From NCBI GenBank assembly GCA_002371495.1, contig DFIX01000044.1:1-14767 (forward strand): a stretch of 14,767 nt of DNA. The letters are read 5' to 3'. Both the position numbers and the translations under genes were made by a program. Below, one piece after another: positions 1 through 6,526 of this stretch. The DNA comes from Eggerthellaceae bacterium UBA3686 (GTDB lineage Bacteria > Actinomycetota > Coriobacteriia > Coriobacteriales > Eggerthellaceae). How positions within the stretch are numbered: position 1 is the first letter of the stretch; each line of letters starts with the position of its first letter. Below the pieces are notes generated by a model, which ran no database searches, was not told the origin of the DNA, and saw only the letters and a program-made list of their open reading frames with translations.

Positions 1-45
1 AAAGTGTATGTCCCCTTTGGTTCGGAACGGTCCCCAAATGGTTGT

Positions 46-1236
46 TTACACAACGAAGAGCAGCGCATACAAGCCTACCATCAGGGCGAGCACGACCACG
101 TTGGCGACAGCGAACTCGCGCATGAACACCGCCGCAGACGCACCGCGCGTATGCATATAAAGCTTGAAGGCAATCAGGCTTGCGAGCGAGGCGATGGGCG
201 TGCCCAAACCTCCCAAATCGACCCCGATGAGCAGCGAGTGCCAATTGTGGGTGAAACCCGCCAGCAGCACCGAGGCAGGCACGTTGCTTATGACCTGGCT
301 AGCTACGAGGCTCGTCAGCATCGGATGACTGTGCATGAGCCCGCCGAGAAAATCTTTGACCGCGGGCATGTGGGCAAGGTTTCCCGAGAAGACGAAGAAG
401 CAGACGAACGTCGCCAGAAGGGCGTAATCGACCTTCGCGAATATGCGCCGGTCGAAAACGAAAAGCGCCGCCGCCACGACCGCGAGCAGCGCTTCGTAGG
501 GCACGATGCGCAAAACCGAGAGCACGCTCAGGCAAAAGAGCGCCAGGTGCAGGGCAAAGCGACGCATGTCGATCGAACGTTCGTCAAGCTTGAGCATCAC
601 TTGCGCCCGACCGCTTCCGAATGCTACACACGCACCCGCCAAAAGCGCGAACGCCAGCGCGCCGAACGGCGCGAGCGCCATGAAGAAATCGGCTGCCGTC
701 AGCTCGTAGGTCGTGAAGATGAACAGGTTCTGCGGATTGCCGACCGGCGTGACCATGCCGCCGAGGTTGGCGGCTATCGCCTGCAACACAATGACGCGGA
801 CAAGCCGCCGTCGCCAACCGGCCGCCTCGAGCGCCAGCACCGCAATGGGCACGAACGTCAGCAGCGCCACATCGTTGGTCACGAGCATCGATGCGAAGAA
901 CGGAAGCATCACTAGGGCAAAGCACACGAGCCTACACGAACGCTCGCCCGCCACCAGCGCTTGCGCGATTCGCGCCATGACGCCGCTTTCGCGCAGCCCC
1001 GCCACCGAAGCCATAAGGCAGAACAGCAGCACGATGACGCGCCAGTCGATGTAGCTCGGGGCATTCTGAAGCGCGGCCATGAACCCCGCGGCTCCGCCCG
1101 CAGCCACCGCCGCGCCGCCGCCAGCTGTCGCCGCACCCGGGTCCGCGCCCACGAGCACCAGCGAAATGCACGCGCACAGAAACGCGATGCACAGCACCGC
1201 TTCGTCGCGTAAGAATGTGATAATCCGATCGAGCAT
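46..1236 (-). CDS. Ion permease of the ArsB/NhaD/DASS (ion transporter) superfamily
   Basis: A 396-residue integral membrane protein with about ten hydrophobic segments, predicted to move an anion, or Na+ in exchange for H+, across the inner membrane. Two half-repeats typical of the superfamily are visible. The first half has T120-N121-D122 followed by G166-N167-P168-Q169-N170. The second has S317-N318-V319-P320 followed by G345-T346-P347. These paired Asn/Pro re-entrant motifs usually form the substrate site. An Ala/Gly-rich stretch (about 35-51) forms a flexible loop after the first helix. The substrate (arsenite, dicarboxylate, Na+/H+ or other) cannot be told from sequence, and no arsR or arsenate reductase lies nearby. 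The ATG at 1236 has no Shine-Dalgarno sequence but lies 6 nt from a good -10 box, which suggests a leaderless mRNA. The family is confident, the substrate is unknown. Confidence 0.85.
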   Translation of the reverse strand: MLDRIITFLRDEAVLCIAFLCACISLVLVGADPGAATAGGGAAVAAGGAAGFMAALQNAPSYIDWRVIVLLFCLMASVAGLRESGVMARIAQALVAGERSCRLVCFALVMLPFFASMLVTNDVALLTFVPIAVLALEAAGWRRRLVRVIVLQAIAANLGGMVTPVGNPQNLFIFTTYELTAADFFMALAPFGALAFALLAGACVAFGSGRAQVMLKLDERSIDMRRFALHLALFCLSVLSVLRIVPYEALLAVVAAALFVFDRRIFAKVDYALLATFVCFFVFSGNLAHMPAVKDFLGGLMHSHPMLTSLVASQVISNVPASVLLAGFTHNWHSLLIGVDLGGLGTPIASLASLIAFKLYMHTRGASAAVFMREFAVANVVVLALMVGLYALLFVV

Positions 1237-1242
1237 CGTGCC

Positions 1243-1251
1243 ATTTTAGCA
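1243..1251 (-). promoter_or_regulatory. Extended -10 promoter giving a probable leaderless permease mRNA
   Basis: On the minus strand TGCTAAAAT is an extended -10 element (TGn plus TAAAAT) whose last base lies 6 nt from the ATG at 1236. Transcription normally starts about 7 nt after the -10 box, so the predicted start falls on or next to the A of the ATG. The absence of a Shine-Dalgarno sequence agrees with this. I see no good -35 hexamer 15-19 nt upstream, as is common for extended -10 promoters. Confidence 0.5.
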
Positions 1252-1253
1252 GG

Positions 1254-1300
1254 ACGTGCAAAAGTGCCATAGCGCAAAAGGGTCTGACCCTTTTGCACGT
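1254..1300. terminator. Nested inverted repeat around a GGGTCTGACCC palindrome
   Basis: The core at 1274-1296 is a perfect palindrome with 11-bp arms around one base (GCAAAAGGGTC, then GACCCTTTTGC). As RNA it would form a G/C stem flanked by an A run and a U run, which suits a bidirectional intrinsic terminator for the hydrolase gene ending at 1455. A second, outer repeat pairs ACGTGCAAAAG at 1254-1264 with CTTTTGCACGT at 1290-1300. The two pairings share bases and are mutually exclusive. The left outer arm lies directly upstream of the permease -10 box, so an operator role is also possible. Confidence 0.5.
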
Positions 1301-1319
1301 TCGTTCAGGCCACAGTAGA

Positions 1320-1420
1320 CCAGGTCGGCGGCAGGGTGCGTAGCCGCTTCCGCAGCTAATGACTTCTAACTTGCGCAAAACGCGAGGAGCTGTAGGCCTA
1401 GCGCCCTGTCGTCGACCTGG
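1320..1420 (+). ncRNA. Putative structured RNA (unrecognised)
   Basis: The + strand can fold into one long rod. Bases 1320-1339 pair with 1401-1420 over 20 continuous pairs (17 Watson-Crick and 3 G-U). Bases 1341-1345 pair with 1395-1400 around a bulged C1397. Bases 1352-1357 pair with 1388-1393 (one G-U). Bases 1370-1375 pair with 1381-1386 (one G-U) around the loop CAAAA. All five wobble positions read G-U on the + strand and would be A-C mismatches on the minus strand, so if this is an RNA it is read rightward. No matching promoter or T-run terminator is evident. It lies between the permease promoter and the 3' end of the hydrolase gene, to which a longer transcript would be antisense. I recognise no known RNA family. 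Confidence 0.3.
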
Positions 1421-1454
1421 GCAGACGATCGACAGGCCAGCATAAACGCACGTT

Positions 1455-2381
1455 CTACACGCTGACGGCGCGGTTCTGGTAGGCGACGAGGGCAAGGGCC
1501 GGATGGCATTCGCGCCTAAGCACGCCGCCGAGCGCGATGCCGGGCAGCTGGTAGGTGTTGTTGTTCTCGGAAACGTGCATGCCGACAACGCGCTCGACCT
1601 CGTTGCTAAGAAGCTGGCCGAGCAGGCCCGCCGACTGGTCGTTCGACAGATGGCCCCGCTCCCCCGCAATGCGCGCCTTCAGAAACGTAGGGTACGGACC
1701 ATGTTCGAGCATGTCGGGGTCGTGATTCGCCTCGATCGCCAGGACTCGGCATGCACGCAGCGCTTCCTGCGCTTCGCCGGTCACGATGCCCGTGTCGGTC
1801 ATGAAGCCGACCGAATCGCCCGCGCAATCAAAACGGAACCCAAACGATTCCGCCGCATCGTGCAAGGTCGGGAAAGCGTGCACGCCCATCCCCGCGAGTG
1901 CCAGGTCGTCCCCTGCCGAGAAATGCCGCAGGTCAACAGCATCCTCGATAGCCCGCAGGTCAGCACTCGCCTCGTGAACCGCCACGCTCGCGTACAGAGC
2001 CGGTTGGGCGCCGAGCCGGGCGAGGCCGCGCGTCATGACGCCGAGTCCTTTTGTGTGGTCGGTATGCTCGTGTGTCACCAGCACCGCCTCGACGCGAGCA
2101 GGATCAACACCGCACTCGGCACATCGCTGAAGAAACGCGCTCTTGCTAATGCCGCAGTCTACGACCACGCAAGCGCCAGTGGCTACGTTTTGGATAACCG
2201 AGCAATTTCCCTTGCTGCCGCTTGCGAGCACATGCAGGCGCAATCCCGCGCCTTCGCGCAGCGCAGAAGGTACACCGCCCCGCCAATCCACGGCACGACG
2301 CGCCTCGACGGCTTCGCGCGTAAGCCCCATGTCTTCGAAATCACCCATATAGCCAGTGTAGCCGATAAGCGATGCGAGCAT
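1455..2381 (-). CDS. Metallo-beta-lactamase-fold hydrolase, WalJ/YycJ type
   Basis: A 308-residue cytosolic metal-dependent hydrolase. The zinc motif is complete: H104-x-H106-x-D108-H109 after the VLVTHEHTDH strand, then H174, D196, H220 (EANHD), H243 (GHLSN) and H269 (HVSENNN). The GSKGN entry motif, EANHD and GHLSN are what I know from the YycJ/WalJ family, linked in Firmicutes to cell-wall and DNA-replication control beside the WalRK system. No walRK genes lie here, so the role is inference. I chose the ATG at 2381 because AGGGAG lies 8 nt upstream; for the GTG at 2390 that sequence would sit right against the start. The first 46 residues precede the usual fold start, so the protein is longer than the roughly 260-residue relatives. 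It diverges from the CapA-like gene. Confidence 0.85.
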   Translation of the reverse strand: MLASLIGYTGYMGDFEDMGLTREAVEARRAVDWRGGVPSALREGAGLRLHVLASGSKGNCSVIQNVATGACVVVDCGISKSAFLQRCAECGVDPARVEAVLVTHEHTDHTKGLGVMTRGLARLGAQPALYASVAVHEASADLRAIEDAVDLRHFSAGDDLALAGMGVHAFPTLHDAAESFGFRFDCAGDSVGFMTDTGIVTGEAQEALRACRVLAIEANHDPDMLEHGPYPTFLKARIAGERGHLSNDQSAGLLGQLLSNEVERVVGMHVSENNNTYQLPGIALGGVLRRECHPALALVAYQNRAVSV

Positions 2382-2539
2382 TGCTCGCACTCCCTAAACC
2401 CCACACCCGAACCCCAGATGCAAAGAGCGCCTCCGCTGTGGACGAAGACGCGCGAAGGGGATCGCGAAACGCATGCTAAATGCTATTGAGCAAGCACTTC
2501 ACCAGCATGTACCTTAATGCCGTGCGCGCCAACTCGCGA

Positions 2540-2545
2540 TACAAT
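2540..2545 (+). promoter_or_regulatory. Possible -10 element for the CapA-like gene
   Basis: TACAAT lies 36 nt before the ATG at 2582. I see no convincing -35 hexamer at 16-18 nt spacing and no TG extension, so this is a weak call based on the -10 match and its position in the divergent intergenic region. Confidence 0.25.
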
Positions 2546-2581
2546 GACAGGCGGAGCACATTTGCGAACGGAAGGCGCGCC

Positions 2582-4009
2582 ATGGACGAACGCGATGCGA
2601 ACTACGAACCGACACGGCGGCGACGCGCGAGCGCCGGCCAGCAGAGCGGCTCGTCGGCCGACTCTCCTTCGCCCAGCCGCCGAACGACGCGCGAGGCGGC
2701 AACAAGCACCGCGCGCCCTTCCCGTAGAGCGACTGGATCCGCTTCCTCGCGCCAGCCGCGCTCGACGCGCCCGGCGTCCCAACCACGCCAGCCACGCCAG
2801 CAGCACACGACCCGGCGCTCGACCGCCATCTCGGCCTCTTCGCCCCTCCTATCGGGCAAGTTCATCATCATTGCTTCGGTCATAGCCGCTGCGCTCATCG
2901 CGGGAATCGCGTTCGCCGTGGCAGGACACGCGCCCGATGGTGACGCACCCCCCGCATCCGATGCATCCGCCCCCGACGGCACCACGTTGGACCAGGCCAC
3001 GGGCAAGGCGACCGAACCCTATTCCGTCTCGTTCACCACGACCGGCGACCTCATCTTCTGGCGCGAAGTAGCCGACTACATCGACGCCAACGGCGGCGCC
3101 AGCGCCATGGCCAACATCGCCGACACCCTGGCGCAGTCCGACGTGACCATTTCGAACCTCGAAAGCCCGCTGAGCGATGACGAGAGCGAACCGGTCACCG
3201 ATAAGGACGTCTACATCATCGGCCGTCCATCGGCCATCGAAAGCGTGAAGAACAGCGGCATCGACGTCGTTTCACTCGCGAACAACCACATCATGGACTA
3301 TTCCGGCCCAGCCCTGAAGGATACGCTCGACGCCCTGGACGGCGCAGGCATCCTACACGCAGGCGCGGGCATGACCGAATCGCAAGCCGAAACACCTGCG
3401 GAATTCGAAGTCAACGGCGCATCGGTCGCCTTCTTCTCGTGGACCGACATTGTTCCCGATTACTACCTGGCGTTCGGCGACGAACCCGGCGTCGTTTCGG
3501 CGCGCATGAACATGGCCGATGCCTGCAAGCGCGTGGCCGAAGCCAAGCAGACGCACGACATCGTTATCGTCGCCATGCACTGGGGCGTCGAGTACGAAGA
3601 CAACATTACCGATTACCTGCAGAGTGAGCCTGCGCACCAGCTCGTCGACGCCGGTGCCGACGTGATCTTGGGCAACCACCCGCACGTCATGCAGGGCGTC
3701 GAGTTCTACAAGGGCTCGCTCATCGCCTACGCGCACGGCAACTGCGTGTTCTGGCAGAAATACGACCACACGCACGAGTCCATCGTGCTGAATTTCGACA
3801 TGACCCAAGACGGCATCCAAAACGTCGTTGCCACGCCGCTCTACCTCGATGACACCTACGGCATCCCCGATTTCGCAAGCGATGCGCAGGCCACCGAGAC
3901 GCTCACGCGGCTGCAAGAGATTTCGGAGGGGATGAACACCGCCTTCGACATCCACGACGGCAAAGCCTACATTTCACCGCTCTCTGGCGAAGCGGGTTCT
4001 TCCCGATGA
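2582..4009 (+). CDS. CapA-family (poly-gamma-glutamate synthesis type) membrane-anchored protein
   Basis: A 475-residue protein. Residues 1-90 form a very Arg/Ser/Thr-rich, probably disordered cytoplasmic tail. Residues 94-115 form one membrane helix, and residues 116-145 an acidic Pro/Ala linker. A CapA domain (about 148-440) would lie outside the membrane. CapA domains have a calcineurin-like metallophosphatase fold. Visible motifs are G155-D156, N192-L-E-S-P, N234-N235-H236, H333-W-G, G364-N-H-P-H-V and G386-N-C-V-F-W. The first metal motif is usually followed by small or polar residues, but here reads GDLIFWR. No capB or capC lies nearby, so a capsule role is not supported; stand-alone CapA proteins are common and mostly uncharacterised. 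The ATG at 2582 has GGAAGG about 7 nt upstream; an in-frame ATG at 2480 has no ribosome site. The last 43 bases overlap the convergent neighbour. Confidence 0.85.
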   Translation: MDERDANYEPTRRRRASAGQQSGSSADSPSPSRRTTREAATSTARPSRRATGSASSRQPRSTRPASQPRQPRQQHTTRRSTAISASSPLLSGKFIIIASVIAAALIAGIAFAVAGHAPDGDAPPASDASAPDGTTLDQATGKATEPYSVSFTTTGDLIFWREVADYIDANGGASAMANIADTLAQSDVTISNLESPLSDDESEPVTDKDVYIIGRPSAIESVKNSGIDVVSLANNHIMDYSGPALKDTLDALDGAGILHAGAGMTESQAETPAEFEVNGASVAFFSWTDIVPDYYLAFGDEPGVVSARMNMADACKRVAEAKQTHDIVIVAMHWGVEYEDNITDYLQSEPAHQLVDAGADVILGNHPHVMQGVEFYKGSLIAYAHGNCVFWQKYDHTHESIVLNFDMTQDGIQNVVATPLYLDDTYGIPDFASDAQATETLTRLQEISEGMNTAFDIHDGKAYISPLSGEAGSSR

Positions 4010-4539
4010 ATCTCGTCGAGCTGTTTCGACGTGCGCCAATTTCGGGCAGCCTGGAACGTCAGCACAGCCAACCAAAACCCTCCAAGCAGAAGCAACGAAC
4101 CCAGACCGATGAAGATTAATTCGCGCTCCCACGAAGCTACCCAGTAAATGAGGACTGCGCCCGCAATCAGCATTACAGCGCAGATTCCGTAGGCAATCGT
4201 TAACTGCAAGTATTCCTTCGTCGGCCGCTGCAGCTGTACGAGCGCCAGTACGGTCTGCTTGGGAAAATCGCGCCGATCAACGATTCCCACCGGATCGTCG
4301 CCGACTTCCCGATATATCTCGGCAAGCGAGTCGCGTCTGCCCTTGCACGCCATACCCCAGAAGACGAAGAAGAGCGCCGAGCCCGCAAACGTCAGCAGGC
4401 CTTCGATACCCCCTGTGAGAGTCGCATAACCCATGAGCGCAAGCGCCGCAATCCCGGCCACGACGCAGACGATGAACAGCATGCGATACATAGCCAGCTC
4501 GTCTTTCAACCGTTGCAGTACGAACTCGCCCCGTGTCAT
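3967..4539 (-). CDS. Hypothetical four-helix membrane protein
   Basis: A 190-residue protein that I do not recognise. Hydrophobic segments lie at about 20-41, 46-64, 113-135 and 141-163. This suggests two helical hairpins joined by a charged cytosolic loop (about 65-112), with both ends cytosolic. The C-terminal tail (164-190) is rich in charged residues and proline. The start is supported by AAGGGAG about 5 nt before the ATG at 4539. Its 3' end overlaps the convergent CapA-like gene by 43 bases, so neither gene has room for its own terminator at that end. A perfect 23-bp hairpin begins only 22 nt upstream of the ATG. Good codon structure, a ribosome site and clear transmembrane pattern make it a real gene; function is unknown. 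Confidence 0.75.
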   Translation of the reverse strand: MTRGEFVLQRLKDELAMYRMLFIVCVVAGIAALALMGYATLTGGIEGLLTFAGSALFFVFWGMACKGRRDSLAEIYREVGDDPVGIVDRRDFPKQTVLALVQLQRPTKEYLQLTIAYGICAVMLIAGAVLIYWVASWERELIFIGLGSLLLLGGFWLAVLTFQAARNWRTSKQLDEIHREEPASPESGEM

Positions 4540-4560
4540 GGCCGCTCCCTTCGAACACTA

Positions 4561-4613
4561 TGACAATTTGGGGAGTCTCCCCTAACAATCAGGGGAGACT
4601 CCCCAAATTGTCA
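4561..4613. repeat. 53-bp palindromic element, copy 1 (GGGGAGTCTCCCC hairpin)
   Basis: Perfect inverted repeat: a 23-base left arm at 4561-4583, a 7-base loop (AACAATC) and a 23-base right arm at 4591-4613. Each arm carries GGGGAGNCTCCCC, which is itself a 13-base palindrome, so each arm could also fold alone. A second copy with the same 53-base length and loop length lies at 10151-10203; the left arms differ at 2 of 23 positions and the right arms at 3 of 23. This copy lies directly upstream of the 190-residue membrane protein gene (minus strand). It has no strong T-run on either side, so a terminator role is plausible but not certain. Confidence 0.85.
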
Positions 4614-4695
4614 GGCTTTCCAAATCATCATCTTATTATCCACGATGGTACAGCCGATTTATCGGAAGTATTACCAGCAAGGCATTCAATTTCCA

Positions 4696-4740
4696 ATCAA
4701 GCACGCTAAGGAAGCGAAGAGGAGTATCCTCTTCGCTTCC
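4696..4740. repeat. Tandem hairpin unit A
   Basis: The direct repeat ATCAAGCACGCT (4696-4707) is followed by a perfect 14-bp hairpin, GGAAGCGAAGAGGA at 4710-4723 pairing with 4727-4740 around the loop GTA. The same direct repeat recurs at 4741-4752 in front of a second hairpin of near-identical stem sequence (unit B). No T-run follows on the + strand and only a T-poor stretch on the minus strand, so this unit alone is a weak terminator. Confidence 0.7.
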
Positions 4741-4770
4741 ATCAAGCACGCTGTGCCGACATGCGACGAA

Positions 4771-4806
4771 GGAAGCAAAGGGGATGCTCCTCTTTGCTTC
4801 CTTTTT
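4771..4806 (+). terminator. Intrinsic terminator (tandem hairpin unit B)
   Basis: A 14-bp stem at 4771-4784 pairs with 4788-4801 around the loop TGC, with one G-U pair (4781/4791), followed by TTTTT at 4802-4806. This is a canonical rightward terminator. No rightward gene ends just before it; the nearest is the CapA-like gene ending at 4009. Read leftward, it lies 14 bases after the stop of the lipoprotein gene and may also terminate that transcript, although the T-run is then missing. Flanking CAAGCACG (4744-4751) and CGTGCTTG (4808-4815) can extend the structure. Confidence 0.65.
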
Positions 4807-4819
4807 GTCGTGCTTGGTG

Positions 4820-6424
4820 TTAGGCGCTTGTGGTGGCAGAAGCTCCGCTGCCCGAGGCGCTGCTGGCGGAAGCACTGCTAGCGGAAGCGTCGGCCGCATT
4901 GCCGCTCGCATCGCCGCGCGGTCCGTGGCCATGGCCACCCATGCCGCCGTGGCCGCCGAACCCGCCACTCGGGGCGCTACCATCGGACGGCGCGGCTTGG
5001 CCGCTCGGCATACTACCCATGTCGGGACGCTGGCCGCCCATGCCGTGGCCGCCCATACCGCCGCCCATCTGCATGGACTCGGTTATCTCGGTCACTTGCT
5101 CGCCGTTGACGGTAACTGTGCCTCCGTTGAGCTTGCCCTCGCTGATGAAATCGAATGCGTACTGCGCGGTGATGTCGACCGTGCCGCCGTTGATGTACAG
5201 GGCGCCGTTGGAGTCGAGGGCATCGGTGTCGCCCGAGGCCATAGTGATCGCCAGCTTGCCGCCGTTGATCTCGATTGTGGGCGAATAGGCGGTCGACTTG
5301 GCTGTCGCATTGACGCCGTCATCTGACGCATCGATGGTAATGTCGCCATCGTTGACCTGCACGCTCGTGCCCTCGATGCCCTCTGCAGCGCTGATGGTCA
5401 TCGTGCCGCCGTTTACGACCACGAACGCATCGCCCTCGATACCATCGCTACCCGCATCGATCGTGAAGGTGCCGCCTGCGACGTAAACGTAGCCAAGCGC
5501 GGGATCATCCTCGTTATCCGCATGGATGCCGTCCTTGGTCGCCTTCAGCTCGAACGTGCCGTCGGCGACGCGCACCGAATTGTTTGCCTTGATCGCATGG
5601 TTACCCGCCTCGATCTTGTACGTGCCGCCCGTGACCTTGACGTCGTCCTTGCCGACGATGCCGTTTGCCGTCGAGCTGATAGTCAGCAAGCCTTCACCGT
5701 TAAGGGTCAGGTCATCCTTGCTGTGAATGACCCCTGTGATGCTCTCGTCACCGATAGCCGCAAGCTCACCGGTCACCGTCAGCGTGTTCTGGGAATCTTT
5801 CGCAGTAGTCACGAACACCTTGTCGGCCGAAGTCACGTAAATCGCGGGTGCAGTCTCGTTGGTGATGCTCACCCCGTCGAGCACAAGCTGGACCTTGGCG
5901 GCATCGTCAGCGCTAACGGTAATCGTGCAATTCTTAGCAGTGCCGCTGATAACGTAGATGCCCTCTTCGGTAATCTGAACGTCTTGACCATCCGAGACCG
6001 AGATGGTCTTGGCGCTTGACGTGTCGACCGTCTGCTCGAGGTCGCGCTCGCTGAACTGATCGTTCGTATCGAGTAAGTCACCGAGGGGGCCGCTGCTCGC
6101 AGTTGCCGCGTTCGAAGACCCGGCAGATGCCGCCATGCCCGATTCGCTCGACGCGGCAGAACCTGACGACACGCCAGCCGTCGCCGCCGATTCAGACGAG
6201 CTGCCGTCCGAGTTTGCGCCGATGCCCTTCGAGACATCCGCGCCGGCAGCCGCATCCGAAGCGGCTGATTGGCTCGAGGACACGACCGCGGCTGCTGCCG
6301 CGCTCGCGCCAGATCCCGAGCTCTCAATGTCAGAAGCGCTCGCCTGCGAGGCGCCGGCACACCCCGTAAGAGCGCCCGCCACCAGAGCGGCGCTCAGCGC
6401 AATTGGTAATCCGTATCGTTTCAT
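4820..6424 (-). CDS. Lipoprotein with Cthe_2159-like beta-helix (carbohydrate-binding) domain
   Basis: A 534-residue exported lipoprotein. The signal peptide is MKRYG plus a hydrophobic core, ending in the lipobox L19-T-G-C22. A Ser/Ala-rich disordered stalk follows (23-115). Residues 139-445 are a series of short beta repeats with recurring NGGT/GGTF/DGI units. These match, from memory, the Cthe_2159/DUF4353 family, a calcium-binding right-handed beta-helix whose founder binds cellulose and polygalacturonate. Residues 449-502 are extremely rich in Gly, Met and His, and the tail (503-534) is Ser/Ala only. No cell-wall sorting signal is present. The start at 6424 has AAGGA 7 nt upstream and directly begins the signal peptide; a longer open frame upstream lacks support. 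Probable role: cell-surface glycan or metal binding (inference). Confidence 0.8.
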   Translation of the reverse strand: MKRYGLPIALSAALVAGALTGCAGASQASASDIESSGSGASAAAAAVVSSSQSAASDAAAGADVSKGIGANSDGSSSESAATAGVSSGSAASSESGMAASAGSSNAATASSGPLGDLLDTNDQFSERDLEQTVDTSSAKTISVSDGQDVQITEEGIYVISGTAKNCTITVSADDAAKVQLVLDGVSITNETAPAIYVTSADKVFVTTAKDSQNTLTVTGELAAIGDESITGVIHSKDDLTLNGEGLLTISSTANGIVGKDDVKVTGGTYKIEAGNHAIKANNSVRVADGTFELKATKDGIHADNEDDPALGYVYVAGGTFTIDAGSDGIEGDAFVVVNGGTMTISAAEGIEGTSVQVNDGDITIDASDDGVNATAKSTAYSPTIEINGGKLAITMASGDTDALDSNGALYINGGTVDITAQYAFDFISEGKLNGGTVTVNGEQVTEITESMQMGGGMGGHGMGGQRPDMGSMPSGQAAPSDGSAPSGGFGGHGGMGGHGHGPRGDASGNAADASASSASASSASGSGASATTSA

Positions 6425-6458
6425 AGCGATCCTTTCGTCGTCCTTGCCTTTGTTCGGC

Positions 6459-6491
6459 ATAATACGAAGCGAGCCTGAATTCACCCTGAAA
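6459..6491 (-). promoter_or_regulatory. Lipoprotein promoter with 11-bp-phased direct repeat
   Basis: On the minus strand a -10-like TATTAT lies at 6464-6459. No -35 hexamer is found at normal spacing. Instead the hexamer TTCAGG occurs twice in direct orientation (minus strand, 6490-6485 and 6479-6474), exactly 11 bp apart, with the nearer copy 9 bp from the -10 box. Two direct repeats on one face of the helix replacing a -35 box is the usual layout of an OmpR/PhoB-family response-regulator site. The binding protein is unknown. Confidence 0.4.
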
Positions 6492-6526
6492 CTATCGACG
6501 CACCGCACGCAGACAAGGAGGCGAAT

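Noticed and set aside
1..45. GTATGTCCCC at the left edge as half of another hairpin.
   Set aside because: The other half, if any, is outside the window, and the small palindrome GTTCGGAAC (20-28) is too short to call.
4..915. Long rightward open frame of 303 codons opposite the permease gene.
   Set aside because: It is Arg/His/Glu-rich with no domain and lies antisense to a clear membrane protein; long antisense frames are expected in G+C-rich DNA. The same applies to antisense frames at 1503-2489, 3353-3955, 9390-10127, 10301-11071 and 11102-11929.
2900..4000. Capsule (cap/pgs) operon reading for the CapA-like gene.
   Set aside because: No capB, capC or capE partner is nearby; a lone CapA domain does not support polyglutamate synthesis.
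4645..4881. A 78-codon rightward frame across the tandem hairpins.
   Set aside because: It translates the hairpin repeats (repeated KEAKRS-like and FAS-like segments), has no ribosome site and ends inside the lipoprotein gene on the other strand.
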